64,000 bases of DNA from Chitinophaga qingshengii (lineage in GTDB: Bacteria > Bacteroidota > Bacteroidia > Chitinophagales > Chitinophagaceae). A program made the position numbers and the translations under genes. Each line of letters opens with the position of its first letter. The first letter of the stretch is position 1. Where the stretch lies: assembly GCF_014529935.1 (NCBI RefSeq), contig NZ_JACVFC010000002.1, positions 186,001-250,000 on the forward strand, read 5' to 3'. Positions 46,839 to 54,623 of this stretch are shown piece after piece. Below the pieces are notes generated by a model. That model was not told the origin of the DNA, did no database searches, and worked only from the letters and a program-made list of their open reading frames with translations.

Positions 46839-48257
46839 TTACCTGGCCCTTGGTGGCAGCTGGAGTATCCAGTGCGCTATAAATTCCGGCACCAGGGGGT
46901 CAATGGTTTGTTCCAGGTCGCCGTATTCTGCTACGGTGCAGGTTTTACAACGTTGGAACAAATGGTTTAATCCATCGAACTTACGTATGGTGACAAGCAT
47001 ATTCCCATTTTCGCGCAGGGCGCGTTCTATGGCATTTAAATTAGTGGTCGCGTCTACCTGGAGATCGCGGGTACCGTTGACAGCCATAAACGGACATTTG
47101 ATTTGTTTCAGGTAGTCCAGCGGTTTATACAACAGGATGGATGACAGTTCCCGGTCGAATTGCATATCATTTACGAACGTTTCTTCAGACACCTGTTTCC
47201 TGATTTCATCCGGTGAGTTGCGGTAGATATCGCGCAGTACGTTTTTTGCCCTGGTAGCGGCCACCGTATAACTGGTATCGCTGGCTAATGCGTCCCAGTA
47301 AGGTTTCAGCCGTTGCAGGCGTTCTTTGATTTCCTCATCGGAAGCGCCGGACATCCGTCCATCGAGGACCACTTTCTGGTCCACCATTTCACGGCCGGTA
47401 ACACCCAGTCCTGCCAAAGAAACTACAAAAGCTACCGACTTATTGTTTGCCGCAGCGATTTGTGCCACGATGGCTCCTTCGCTGTGGCCCAGCAGGCCTA
47501 TCGTATACGGATCTACGTCTTTTCTTGTTTTCAGATATTCCAGGGCAGCTTTGGCATCATTGGCGAAGTCGTATATGCTGGCTTTGGCATATACGCCACC
47601 GGAACCGTTTACGCCGCGGTCATCGAAGCGGAGGCTGGCGATACCGTTGCGGGCCAGGAAATCGGCCAGCACCAGGAATGTTTTATGTCCGGCCATTTCA
47701 TCGTCGCGGTCCTGCGGACCGGAACCGCTCAGCAGGATCACTACCGGGTAGCGGCCCCACGCTGCCGGACGGGTAAATGTACCAGCGAGGGAAATGTGAT
47801 CGTGCGTATTGTCGAACTTCACTTCATCCGTATAGTAAGGATACGGTTTTTTTGGTTCCTGTGGGCGTTTATAAACATCGCTTTCCCTGATCTCTTTACG
47901 GGAGATGTTATATGTGCCTTTAACCCCACCCCAGGAGAAAACGCCTTCGAATTGTTTTTCGGCAGCGTTCCAAACGCCGGTGTAGGCGAATTGGATGGTA
48001 TCTACGCGGAGCAGCAGGGTATCGCCACGGTAGATGATATGATCGAGGGAGATGGCTTCATCGTCATGATCGGGGTTTTGCAGTTCCCCGGTATAACCTT
48101 CTCCTTCTTTCGCCAGTACAACGGTGAGGCGTTGTTTATCGCCGTAGTAGGATTTGGTGATACCGTACCATTTACCACTGATATCTTTTGTTTGTTGTGC
48201 TACCGCTACGGAGCACCAGGTTATACACATCCACAGCAACCAATATCCTTTATACAT
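46839..48257 (-). CDS. Secreted alpha/beta hydrolase
   Basis: The 472-residue protein begins with a signal peptide (MYKGYWLLWMCITWCSVAVA), then an N-terminal beta domain of about 150 residues and a serine hydrolase fold: YPVVILLSGSGPQDRDDE, SLRFDDRGVNGSGG and the nucleophile elbow GLLGHSEGAIVAQIAA (GHSEG). A late His lies in FDGLNHLFQ. The enzyme is probably an exported esterase or peptidase. The open frame extends 67 codons further upstream, but that stretch overlaps the DUF423 gene and lacks family features; the start at 48257 gives the signal peptide. Confidence 0.85.
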   Translation of the reverse strand: MYKGYWLLWMCITWCSVAVAQQTKDISGKWYGITKSYYGDKQRLTVVLAKEGEGYTGELQNPDHDDEAISLDHIIYRGDTLLLRVDTIQFAYTGVWNAAEKQFEGVFSWGGVKGTYNISRKEIRESDVYKRPQEPKKPYPYYTDEVKFDNTHDHISLAGTFTRPAAWGRYPVVILLSGSGPQDRDDEMAGHKTFLVLADFLARNGIASLRFDDRGVNGSGGVYAKASIYDFANDAKAALEYLKTRKDVDPYTIGLLGHSEGAIVAQIAAANNKSVAFVVSLAGLGVTGREMVDQKVVLDGRMSGASDEEIKERLQRLKPYWDALASDTSYTVAATRAKNVLRDIYRNSPDEIRKQVSEETFVNDMQFDRELSSILLYKPLDYLKQIKCPFMAVNGTRDLQVDATTNLNAIERALRENGNMLVTIRKFDGLNHLFQRCKTCTVAEYGDLEQTIDPLVPEFIAHWILQLPPRAR

Positions 48258-48271
48258 ATACGATCTGCTTT

Positions 48272-48664
48272 TTACGCTTTCATTTTCAATATTCCCAGTA
48301 AGAGGGAAATCCAGCCGGCGATGAATACCACGCCACCAATGGGGGTAATGATACCGATTCCTCTCAATCCTACGTTGCCCGTAGCTTTCAGCATGGTGAG
48401 CAGGTAGAGGGAGCCGGAAAACAGGAAGATGCCGATGATAAAACATCTGCCCGCCCATTCCAGCTGGCTGCCCGGAGCATAAGCAAAGAGGATGCCGGTT
48501 GCCAGCAGCGCAAACACATGATAGAACTGGTAAGTAACGCCTGTCTGAAAAGTAGATACTGTTTCGGGGGGCACCAGTTCTTTCAGTTTATGTGCGCCGA
48601 AAGCGCCTAAAATCACTGCGAGCGCGCCTAAAACAGCTGCCCAAACTAAAAATCCTTTATGCAT
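48272..48664 (-). CDS. DUF423 family membrane protein
   Basis: The 130-residue protein has four transmembrane helices and the DUF423 pattern: GALAVILGAFGAHKLKELV, TGVTYQFYHVFALL, and GRCFIIGIFLFSGSLYLL, ending FIAGWISLLLG. The role of DUF423 is not known. The ATG overlaps the end of aroK by eight bases (ATGCATAA), which fixes both the start and translational coupling. A longer frame is a shadow of aroK. Confidence 0.9.
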   Translation of the reverse strand: MHKGFLVWAAVLGALAVILGAFGAHKLKELVPPETVSTFQTGVTYQFYHVFALLATGILFAYAPGSQLEWAGRCFIIGIFLFSGSLYLLTMLKATGNVGLRGIGIITPIGGVVFIAGWISLLLGILKMKA

Positions 48665-49160
48665 GTTCAATATTTTTCGTAAAGGTATCCAATGTAATGT
48701 TATCGGATGTAATGATGTGCCTGGATTGTTCGTAGAAGGGCCTGCGTTCGGCCAGTTTTTTTTCCACGAAGTCGGCCAGGTCCTGATCATCGAGGTCCTG
48801 GATCAGGGGACGTTTATGTTTTTTGCGTGTCAGCCTTTCCACCATGGTCTCCAGGGGCGGATTGATCCAGATGGTAGTGCCTTTGTCGTTCATGAAGTCC
48901 ATATTATCCTGGAAGCAGGGCGTACCACCGCCGCAGGATATCAGGAAGTTCTCCTGGCGTGATAATTCCCGGAGCAGCATGCTCTCCTTTTCCCGGAAAT
49001 AGTCCTCTCCTTTTGTTGCGAAAATATCGCTGATGGCCATTTCTTCCGCTTCCACAATCACCTCGTCCAGATCGTAGTAGGGCAAATTCCAGTGATCTGC
49101 CAACTGCTTTCCCCAATAGGATTTTCCGGCTCCCATAAAGCCGAGCAAGAATATTTTCAT
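48657..49160 (-). CDS. aroK: Shikimate kinase
   Basis: AroK phosphorylates shikimate at the 3-position in chorismate synthesis. The 167-residue protein has the P-loop GFMGAGKSYWGKQLAD, the substrate-binding DLDEVIVEAEEM, REKESMLLREL, the CGGGTPC turn and the lid LTRKKHKRPLI. On the minus strand TTATTTTG, one mismatch from the -7 consensus, ends six bases before the ATG, so a near-leaderless start is possible. It overlaps the DUF423 gene. Confidence 0.95.
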   Translation of the reverse strand: MKIFLLGFMGAGKSYWGKQLADHWNLPYYDLDEVIVEAEEMAISDIFATKGEDYFREKESMLLRELSRQENFLISCGGGTPCFQDNMDFMNDKGTTIWINPPLETMVERLTRKKHKRPLIQDLDDQDLADFVEKKLAERRPFYEQSRHIITSDNITLDTFTKNIEHA

Positions 49161-49198
49161 AAGTCAAAATAACGCAACAGTTAGTAAAAAGCCTTTCC

Positions 49199-49819
49199 TC
49201 ACACCGGATGGGTCCATGCCAGACACAGACCATTTTCCATTATATATTGCAAATATAACCGGGTATTTGAATCCGGCTTCACAAAATTAGCGGTGATAAA
49301 ACCCGTAGGCTGATAAACAAAGGGTTGTAACACGAGATTTTCTTTAAAATCGACGCTACCCAGGCCATACCATTTAAACATGGCTTCTTTGGCGCTCCAG
49401 CAGATGGTTTTATGCGGCAGGGAATGCCGGGGATCTATAAAGTCCCGTTCATCGGGGGACAGGAATTTATGGGATACCCTTTCTATTTTGTCTTTTACTT
49501 CTTCAATGTCTATTCCTACAGCGGCTTTGGTGCTCACGATGGCCGCCACATGGTCGCCGCAGTGGGAAATAGAAAAATGAAAGCTATCGCACTGTAACAG
49601 GGGTTTACGGGATTCGCTGACTTTTATCCGGTTCAGCGGGAATTCCGGAAAAAGCGTTACCAGCAGATACCTGCCTGCAAAATGCTGTAACCGTTTGTGT
49701 GGATGATGAATACCGGGGCTGATATGTACCCTTTCCCGGAAAAAACTTTCCGGCTCTTCAATGCTCCACACGCCCAACCTGGTTTCCGGATCAATTTGTA
49801 TGGTACGTATTAATGGCAT
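49199..49819 (-). CDS. 4'-phosphopantetheinyl transferase (Sfp type)
   Basis: The 206-residue enzyme transfers phosphopantetheine from CoA to a serine on carrier proteins. It has HFSISHCGDHVAAIVS, the Mg-binding acids of GIDIEEVKDKIERV and the conserved WSAKEAMFKWYG. Its size is that of the Sfp group rather than the small AcpS. The start at 49819 (MPLIRTIQIDPE) is chosen; a longer frame would overlap dcd and has no family features. It lies 38 bases before aroK and seems to start the run of minus-strand genes down to lolA. Confidence 0.9.
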   Translation of the reverse strand: MPLIRTIQIDPETRLGVWSIEEPESFFRERVHISPGIHHPHKRLQHFAGRYLLVTLFPEFPLNRIKVSESRKPLLQCDSFHFSISHCGDHVAAIVSTKAAVGIDIEEVKDKIERVSHKFLSPDERDFIDPRHSLPHKTICWSAKEAMFKWYGLGSVDFKENLVLQPFVYQPTGFITANFVKPDSNTRLYLQYIMENGLCLAWTHPV

Positions 49820-49925
49820 ATCTTGCCAAATTAAAGCAAAAAAGCAGAAATAACAGCAAAGGTTAAAGCTTTTTAACGCTTCCTTTAAATGCTGAAACCA
49901 ACCTGCTACTACTAAAACACCTAAC

Positions 49926-50462
49926 ATGATCCTGTCAGACAAACGGATATTGGAAGAAATTGAAAAAGGCACTATCGTTATTTCGCCTTATGACCGGAAG
50001 TACCTGGGTACCAATTCCTATGATGTGCATTTGGGCAAATACCTGGCTACCTACAAGGACCGTATCCTGGACGCACGCAAACACAATGAAATAGAACATT
50101 TCGAGATTCCCGAAGAAGGTTATGTACTGCAACCGGGCACCCTTTACCTGGGTGTAACCCTCGAATACACCGAAACCCACGCCCATGTCCCTTTCCTGGA
50201 AGGTAAATCCAGCACGGGCCGCCTGGGTATCGACATCCACGCCACCGCCGGTAAAGGCGATGTAGGCTTCTGCAACACCTGGACGCTGGAAATTTCCTGC
50301 GCACAACCGGTACGTATTTATGCCGGCATGCCCATTGGCCAGCTGATTTATTTTGTGGTGGAAGGCGAAGTGGAAACCATGTATAACAAAAAAGGGAATG
50401 CCAAATATAATGGCCGTACCATCAGGCCGGTAGAAAGCATGATGTGGCGGAATGAGTTCTAG
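49926..50462 (+). CDS. dcd: dCTP deaminase
   Basis: Dcd deaminates dCTP to dUTP for thymidylate synthesis. The 178-residue protein shows MILSDKRILEEIEKGTIVI, LGTNSYDVHLGKYLATY, the catalytic EGKSSTGRLGIDIHATAGKGD with the active-site Arg and Glu, and GMPIGQLIYF. It has the usual length. It is divergent from the phosphopantetheinyl transferase with a gap of about 100 bases and followed by two terminators. Confidence 0.96.
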   Translation: MILSDKRILEEIEKGTIVISPYDRKYLGTNSYDVHLGKYLATYKDRILDARKHNEIEHFEIPEEGYVLQPGTLYLGVTLEYTETHAHVPFLEGKSSTGRLGIDIHATAGKGDVGFCNTWTLEISCAQPVRIYAGMPIGQLIYFVVEGEVETMYNKKGNAKYNGRTIRPVESMMWRNEF

Positions 50463-50486
50463 TCGCTTCATTCATCTCACTAAATA

Positions 50487-50524
50487 AAAAAAGAAAGGCG
50501 CGGATATTCGCGCCTTTCTTTTTT
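50487..50524. terminator. Terminator after dcd (first of two)
   Basis: A 16-bp stem (50487-50502 with 50509-50524), core AAGGCGCG/CGCGCCTT, loop GATATT, with T-runs in both directions. Confidence 0.9.
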
Positions 50525-50532
50525 ATGCTGCC

Positions 50533-50565
50533 AGCGAACATGCTCCAACATGTTCGCTTTTTTTT
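50533..50565 (+). terminator. Second terminator after dcd
   Basis: A 10-bp stem (50533-50542 with 50549-50558, AGCGAACATG), then eight Ts to 50565. The T-run reaches into the FecR gene's stop codon on the other strand. Confidence 0.88.
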
Positions 50566-51682
50566 ATTTGCCTTGTTTTACCATAATGGTACGTTTTGGT
50601 TGATCGATTACAAAGTGGACATCCGTTAGTTCTTCCAGCAGTTCCAGTACCTGGCTGATATTGGGGGATTTTTCGATGTTCCCTCCCAGGCGTCGTTGTT
50701 GCAGGGATGCATGTTCAAAGTTCACAGTATAGTCGTATTCGCGGCCCAGCCGGGTCATAATATCGCCCAGGCTGGTGTTGTCAAATACCAGCAGGCCTTC
50801 CTTCCAGGCGGTAAACTGTTCTGCGTCTACGTTGGCGACGGTCATGGTACCTTGCCGGTAAATGGCCTGCTGGCCGGGTGTCAGCTCTTTAGCGAGTGTA
50901 CCGGCGCCTACCTTTACCTTCCCCGAAACCAGGGTCGTAAAAGTATTAGGCGTGTAGGCGTTGATGTTAAATTCCGTTGCCAGTACCGTTACCTGTATGT
51001 CGCCGGTTTTTACCAGGAAAGGTTTGCCCCCGGCAGGTGTTGTTTCAAAGCAGGCCTCCCCTTCCAGTTCCACTTCGCGGCTATCGCCGGAGAAAGCTAC
51101 GGGGAAACGCAGCCGGGAATCAGCGTTGAGCCATACCCGTGTGCCATCGGAGAGTACTACCTTGTACGTATGCCCCCGGGGCACTACCAGCGTATTAAAC
51201 ACCAGCTGCTGCGCGGTTTGCACAGCCTCGTAGGAAATAGCGGTTTTGCCGGCGGAGATGCGGGTACCATCGGCTTCTTTCAGTTGGGTACCGGAGTCGG
51301 GTACAACTGTAGCGCCGCTGCCGGTAATCAGCTGTATTTGCTGATTATCGGCAGCATGTGCCGCTACAGTGGTGGTTGTTTTTTGCCGCGGTGATTTTAA
51401 CAGGAATACCGCTCCTCCTGCAATCAAGCCGGTGACTACCGCTGCGGCGGCCACACGGAACCAATTAATGGCATGTGTCTTTTTATGGGTATGCTGTATC
51501 CGGGCAGCTACTTCCTGCCAGGCCGTTGTAGTGTTGAGTAAGGCTATTTCCTGCCAGCCTTCTGCCGCCTCCCGGATATCGAAAAACGCGGCTTCCTCCG
51601 GGGAAGACGGTTCTTCGGTCCGCGGATGTTCCAGTTTACCGGCCAGCTTGTCCCAATCGTGGGATGATTGATTTTCTGTCAT
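50564..51682 (-). CDS. FecR-type anti-sigma factor
   Basis: The 372-residue inner-membrane protein has a cytoplasmic N-terminal domain, one transmembrane helix (residues 74-96) and a periplasmic FecR domain (VVPRGHTYKVVLSDGTRVWL, ELEGEACFETT, DIQVTVLATEFNINAY). A C-terminal DUF4974-type domain starts near LLVFDNTSLGDIMTRLG. FecR receives a signal from a TonB receptor and controls the partner ECF sigma factor encoded 44 bases upstream. No SusC/SusD pair follows; the gene ends at a terminator. Confidence 0.93.
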   Translation of the reverse strand: MTENQSSHDWDKLAGKLEHPRTEEPSSPEEAAFFDIREAAEGWQEIALLNTTTAWQEVAARIQHTHKKTHAINWFRVAAAAVVTGLIAGGAVFLLKSPRQKTTTTVAAHAADNQQIQLITGSGATVVPDSGTQLKEADGTRISAGKTAISYEAVQTAQQLVFNTLVVPRGHTYKVVLSDGTRVWLNADSRLRFPVAFSGDSREVELEGEACFETTPAGGKPFLVKTGDIQVTVLATEFNINAYTPNTFTTLVSGKVKVGAGTLAKELTPGQQAIYRQGTMTVANVDAEQFTAWKEGLLVFDNTSLGDIMTRLGREYDYTVNFEHASLQQRRLGGNIEKSPNISQVLELLEELTDVHFVIDQPKRTIMVKQGK

Positions 51683-51726
51683 AGCTTCTGATGATTGGAC
51701 AGGAGCGTTTTAAAAAAGGGTAGGTA

Positions 51727-52287
51727 CTATTGGGAAAATTTTTCAAAAAAATGGAATACTGTCAGCAAAACGCTGATCCATAGCGGTAAAAAAGCTTCAT
51801 TCCGCAAAAAAACATAGGCCGCTTTGATATGAAACTTAACGGTATTGACAGAGATATTCAGTTCCCGGGCGATGTCCGCATACTTTTTATTACCGGCGGC
51901 GCTCATCAGAAATACACGACGGCGCTGCTCCGGCATACAATCAATTGCATGCGACAGTCGCTGATAAAACTGCTCCCTGTGCGCATGGCTGTTATCCGGA
52001 TTATCCGGCGCCAAGGCGGCGAAAAGCTGCTGGTGTTTGTCCTGTACTTCCTGCCGGGCAATATAATTCAGACTTCTGTTCTTTACCGCACGGGCAGCAT
52101 AAAGTTCAAAAGGTCCTCTTAATTGTATAGTGTGTTGCGTTTCCCAGAATTTCACGAAGAACTCCTGTACTACGTCTTTGGCGACATCCTTGTCTTTCAC
52201 CACACTATATGCCAGCAGGGCTAATGGTTTGAAATGTTCCTTAAACAACAATTCAAATTCCTCCAACGAAAAAGGAGTCTCCTGCAT
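51727..52287 (-). CDS. ECF sigma-70 factor
   Basis: The 186-residue protein has sigma region 2 (LFKEHFKPLALLAYSVVKD, DVVQEFFVKFWE) and region 4 (CMPEQRRRVFLMSAAGNKK, YADIARELNISVNTVKFHI), the Bacteroidota FecI-type layout, with a hydrophobic C-terminal tail (LPLWISVLLTVFHFFEKFSQ). It would direct transcription of FecR-controlled genes. It is a two-gene unit with the FecR homologue, and lies about 120 bases after the RNA repair operon. Confidence 0.93.
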   Translation of the reverse strand: MQETPFSLEEFELLFKEHFKPLALLAYSVVKDKDVAKDVVQEFFVKFWETQHTIQLRGPFELYAARAVKNRSLNYIARQEVQDKHQQLFAALAPDNPDNSHAHREQFYQRLSHAIDCMPEQRRRVFLMSAAGNKKYADIARELNISVNTVKFHIKAAYVFLRNEAFLPLWISVLLTVFHFFEKFSQ

Positions 52288-52327
52288 ACGTTGTCAAATG
52301 GTTGGCCCTATAATCTTATTAAAAACA

Positions 52328-52397
52328 ATATGGGTAAAAAACATGGATATATCTCACAAGCGCCGCCAAGATAATCAATCCATAATTTTTCACCCAT
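52328..52397 (-). terminator. Inverted repeat closing the RNA repair operon
   Basis: 52328-52347 pairs with 52377-52397 with small bulges (TATGGGT...ATGGAT with ATCCAT...ACCCATA). It begins about eight bases past the HD-kinase stop and is followed by a T-rich stretch on the minus strand. Confidence 0.6.
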
Positions 52398-52404
52398 ACT
52401 ATTT

Positions 52405-53511
52405 TTAGCGCACCTGGTAAATCACCTCGTGCGCTTCTGTGATGGAGGGCACCTCCAGTTTGCTGATCAGTCTTTCCATAGCAGCAGCCGGCACAATATG
52501 TTCGCGCCGGTTGTTTTGCTGCAACAGCCGTGCCGCCGGCACTTCCACATATACAATGGTTACCGCAGCCTGATAGGTAAAGAACAGGCTGCTGAGTTGT
52601 TCCCGCATTTGCCGTGTGATGTTGGTAGCATTCCAAACGAAGGAACGGCCTTTACGCAGGTATTCCCGCGCCTGTTCTTTGGCGGCCTGTATCACGGTGC
52701 CATTACCGCTTTTATCGGTAGGCGCTATTTTCATGGCCCTTCTGATATCATCCAGGGAGATGACCGGCCATTCCTTATAATGCTGTTGCACCCAGGTGTC
52801 TTTACCGGCGCCTGGTAGTCCGCTCATCATCACCACCTGTGTTTTTGGTTGTTCATAAGGCACATAGTCCGGCGATACGTCTTCCTTCAACAGGTAGTTC
52901 ATCCTGGCAGCAGCATTGGCAAAAGCGCGGGGCTGTCCCCAACATTGGTTTTCCCGGCATAGCTCCTCAAAGCAGTCCAACCGGTACAACAGATCTGCCT
53001 GATCATCGCAAATGCGGCCCAAAGCATCGGCGCGGGCCAGCATGGTCAGCAGCCGGGTATTGACCTCCAGGCTCGCTGTGATCACTGCCTTTTGCGGGTC
53101 TTTTTTATCGAACACCCACAACGGCAGGCCGTGGTACCTGACCAGTTTAGCAATTTCCTCGCGGATATGGAACGGTGTTGGAATGTCACGATAGAGGATC
53201 TGGCGGGCACGCATCTCCCCTTTGCGGGCGTGACCGGCGGAAGTGATCCGACCATCGGGCTCGTGTACGGTAGTGGAGTATTTCTCCACATCATGCAATA
53301 ATGCAGCAGCCCACAGGATTTCCTGCTCCTGCGGCGTCAGCTCCTGGTAAACCGGTAGTTGTTGCAGTTGCTGCAATACCATCTGCGTATGTACGGCCAC
53401 GTTACCCTCCGCATGGTGACGTGCATCCTGGGGTACGGATGCCATTACCCGTACCCATTCGAACTGCCGTTCCAGGGATGCCCAGTCTTTATGATCTGTA
53501 ATCTGCCACAT
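52405..53511 (-). CDS. HD-domain / polynucleotide kinase fusion (HD-Pnk type)
   Basis: The 368-residue protein combines two end-healing modules. The N-terminal HD hydrolase has RHHAEGNVAVHTQ, AAALLHDVEKYST (H73, D74) and a later YHGLP. The C-terminal kinase has the P-loop GLPGAGKDTW (231-240), ISLDDIRRAM (252-260) and NATNITRQMREQL. In Runella slithyformis such an HD-Pnk removes 2',3'-cyclic and 3'-phosphates and phosphorylates 5'-OH ends. The gene's ATG overlaps the RNA ligase by 23 bases, so translation is probably coupled, and together they would heal and seal broken RNA. Confidence 0.9.
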   Translation of the reverse strand: MWQITDHKDWASLERQFEWVRVMASVPQDARHHAEGNVAVHTQMVLQQLQQLPVYQELTPQEQEILWAAALLHDVEKYSTTVHEPDGRITSAGHARKGEMRARQILYRDIPTPFHIREEIAKLVRYHGLPLWVFDKKDPQKAVITASLEVNTRLLTMLARADALGRICDDQADLLYRLDCFEELCRENQCWGQPRAFANAAARMNYLLKEDVSPDYVPYEQPKTQVVMMSGLPGAGKDTWVQQHYKEWPVISLDDIRRAMKIAPTDKSGNGTVIQAAKEQAREYLRKGRSFVWNATNITRQMREQLSSLFFTYQAAVTIVYVEVPAARLLQQNNRREHIVPAAAMERLISKLEVPSITEAHEVIYQVR

Positions 53512-54205
53512 AGTTACCTCCTTCGTAATTTAACCGGGCCCGGCGCCAGTGGCGGGTCCAGTGTTCATCTGTTTTCACATGCCCTTTACGGACATACTTA
53601 AACACGTTGCGTGAAAATTCGCTCACCGGATAACCGGCAGCATTACGTGATACGATGCCTTCCATGATGGTCGGCTGGCCGCTAAAAGCATCATGTGGGT
53701 CAAAGGCTCCGCGGCCATTTACGAGCGACAGCGTGTCTCTTTCAAAGTCCTGCCGTGTAGCCGGCGGCGTTATTACACCGATCACCGGCACTGTCGGTAA
53801 GTCCAGCATAGCAGCGTAAAAGCGGGTTTCTTCCCAGCTTAGCCAGCGATCGTGCTCCCGGATACCAAACACATAAAAATGGTGATCCAGGTTTTTGTAT
53901 TCAATAGAATGCACGGCATACAGGTTTTCCAGGAAAATTTCCAGGTCACCCAAATCATGCCGGATACTTTGCCAGTAACGGCGGATGCTTTCTGTCCACG
54001 GAGAGGTAGTAGGCGCCACATGGGAGCGCGCAAACACGCCATAACGGGAAAGACAGTTGTTCTCTCCGTCGAGTTTTTCCGTATGTATCAACTGCGGTAT
54101 GTTTACCAGCCAGTCCCAGTAGTCATGCTGAATACGGTCATCGCTGGTAGTTCCCGGTGAGAACGGATAATGATAGGTACGGCCATATTTTTGAGAAATC
54201 GCCAT
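53489..54205 (-). CDS. RNA ligase (Rnl2-like)
   Basis: The 238-residue protein has the nucleotidyltransferase motif I HTEKLDGEN (K44 would be adenylated), motif IV IMEGIVSR (E182) and motif V VFKYVRKGH (K203, K207). Motif IIIa may be HFYVFGIRE. The size equals a bare ligase domain without an OB fold, as in the Rnl2-like family, which joins 3'-OH and 5'-phosphate RNA ends. It overlaps the HD-kinase by 23 bases. No consensus promoter was seen between 54206 and 54316, so transcription probably comes from the promoter at 54424-54455. Confidence 0.88.
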   Translation of the reverse strand: MAISQKYGRTYHYPFSPGTTSDDRIQHDYWDWLVNIPQLIHTEKLDGENNCLSRYGVFARSHVAPTTSPWTESIRRYWQSIRHDLGDLEIFLENLYAVHSIEYKNLDHHFYVFGIREHDRWLSWEETRFYAAMLDLPTVPVIGVITPPATRQDFERDTLSLVNGRGAFDPHDAFSGQPTIMEGIVSRNAAGYPVSEFSRNVFKYVRKGHVKTDEHWTRHWRRARLNYEGGNYVADYRS

Positions 54206-54214
54206 ATAATGAAA

Positions 54215-54244
54215 ATTACGAATTACGAGTTACGAATTACGAAT
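54215..54244. repeat. Four direct copies of ATTACGA
   Basis: Four successive 7-base copies, ATTACGA with one G variant, lie just upstream of the RNA ligase start. The word is that of the palindromes at 1803 and 27372, but here it is directly, not inversely, repeated. On the minus strand it would lie within the leader of the ligase mRNA. Confidence 0.6.
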
Positions 54245-54316
54245 GAGAAGCGGTTTTTGTGGATGGGTATATCTGCAAAAAGCTTATCGTAAACGTTTTC
54301 TGTAACCGGGTTAGAC

Positions 54317-54420
54317 AAAAAAATTCACAGGCCTGTTCCGGAGCGGAACGGCGAAAGCAGAAAGTTTAATATGCCTGTGAGATTACATGGCGCAAGGTTT
54401 TATCTTTTTTTAAGAATGAG
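54317..54420 (-). ncRNA. Candidate small RNA or attenuator leader of the RNA repair operon
   Basis: Transcribed from the promoter at 54455-54424, about 100 nt of RNA would include P1, TCACAGGC (54380-54373) with GCCTGTGA (54332-54325), enclosing a 6-bp hairpin (54349-54344 with 54340-54335, loop 3 nt) and a small hairpin with GC-rich ends (54358-54351). P1 is followed by A and seven Ts on the minus strand (54323-54317), like an intrinsic terminator. It resembles no RNA family I recognise; SRP and 6S RNA were considered and do not fit. The exact 5' end is not known. Confidence 0.5.
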
Positions 54421-54423
54421 CTG

Positions 54424-54455
54424 CAAAGATAACGCTGATAGATTTGATTTACAAA
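54424..54455 (-). promoter_or_regulatory. Near-ideal promoter before the candidate leader RNA
   Basis: On the minus strand TTTG (54455-54452), exactly 20 bases, then TATCTTTG (54431-54424), a full match to TTTG-N20-TAnnTTTG. It drives transcription toward the RNA ligase gene. The rest of the 418-base gap 54206-54623 includes a 13-base direct repeat (TGATTTCGCTGAT at about 54458 and 54497), and no clear DUF885 promoter. Confidence 0.75.
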
Positions 54456-54623
54456 TGATTTCGCTGATGGAACCACAGAAGGGCATGATTAGTACTGATT
54501 TCGCTGATTTCAGGAGATTGCAGCGGAAATAACAGCGGAGAAAATACCATAGGTAATATATGGGAATGCCCGTTTGGTAAAATTATTTATATTAGGTCCG
54601 ACAATCAACAAAATCCTCCCATC

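Noticed and set aside
54317..54420. Identification of the leader RNA as SRP RNA (ffs) or 6S RNA
   Set aside because: The GGAA tetraloop with AGCAG bulge of SRP RNA is missing, and the structure has no long central-bubble hairpin as in 6S RNA.
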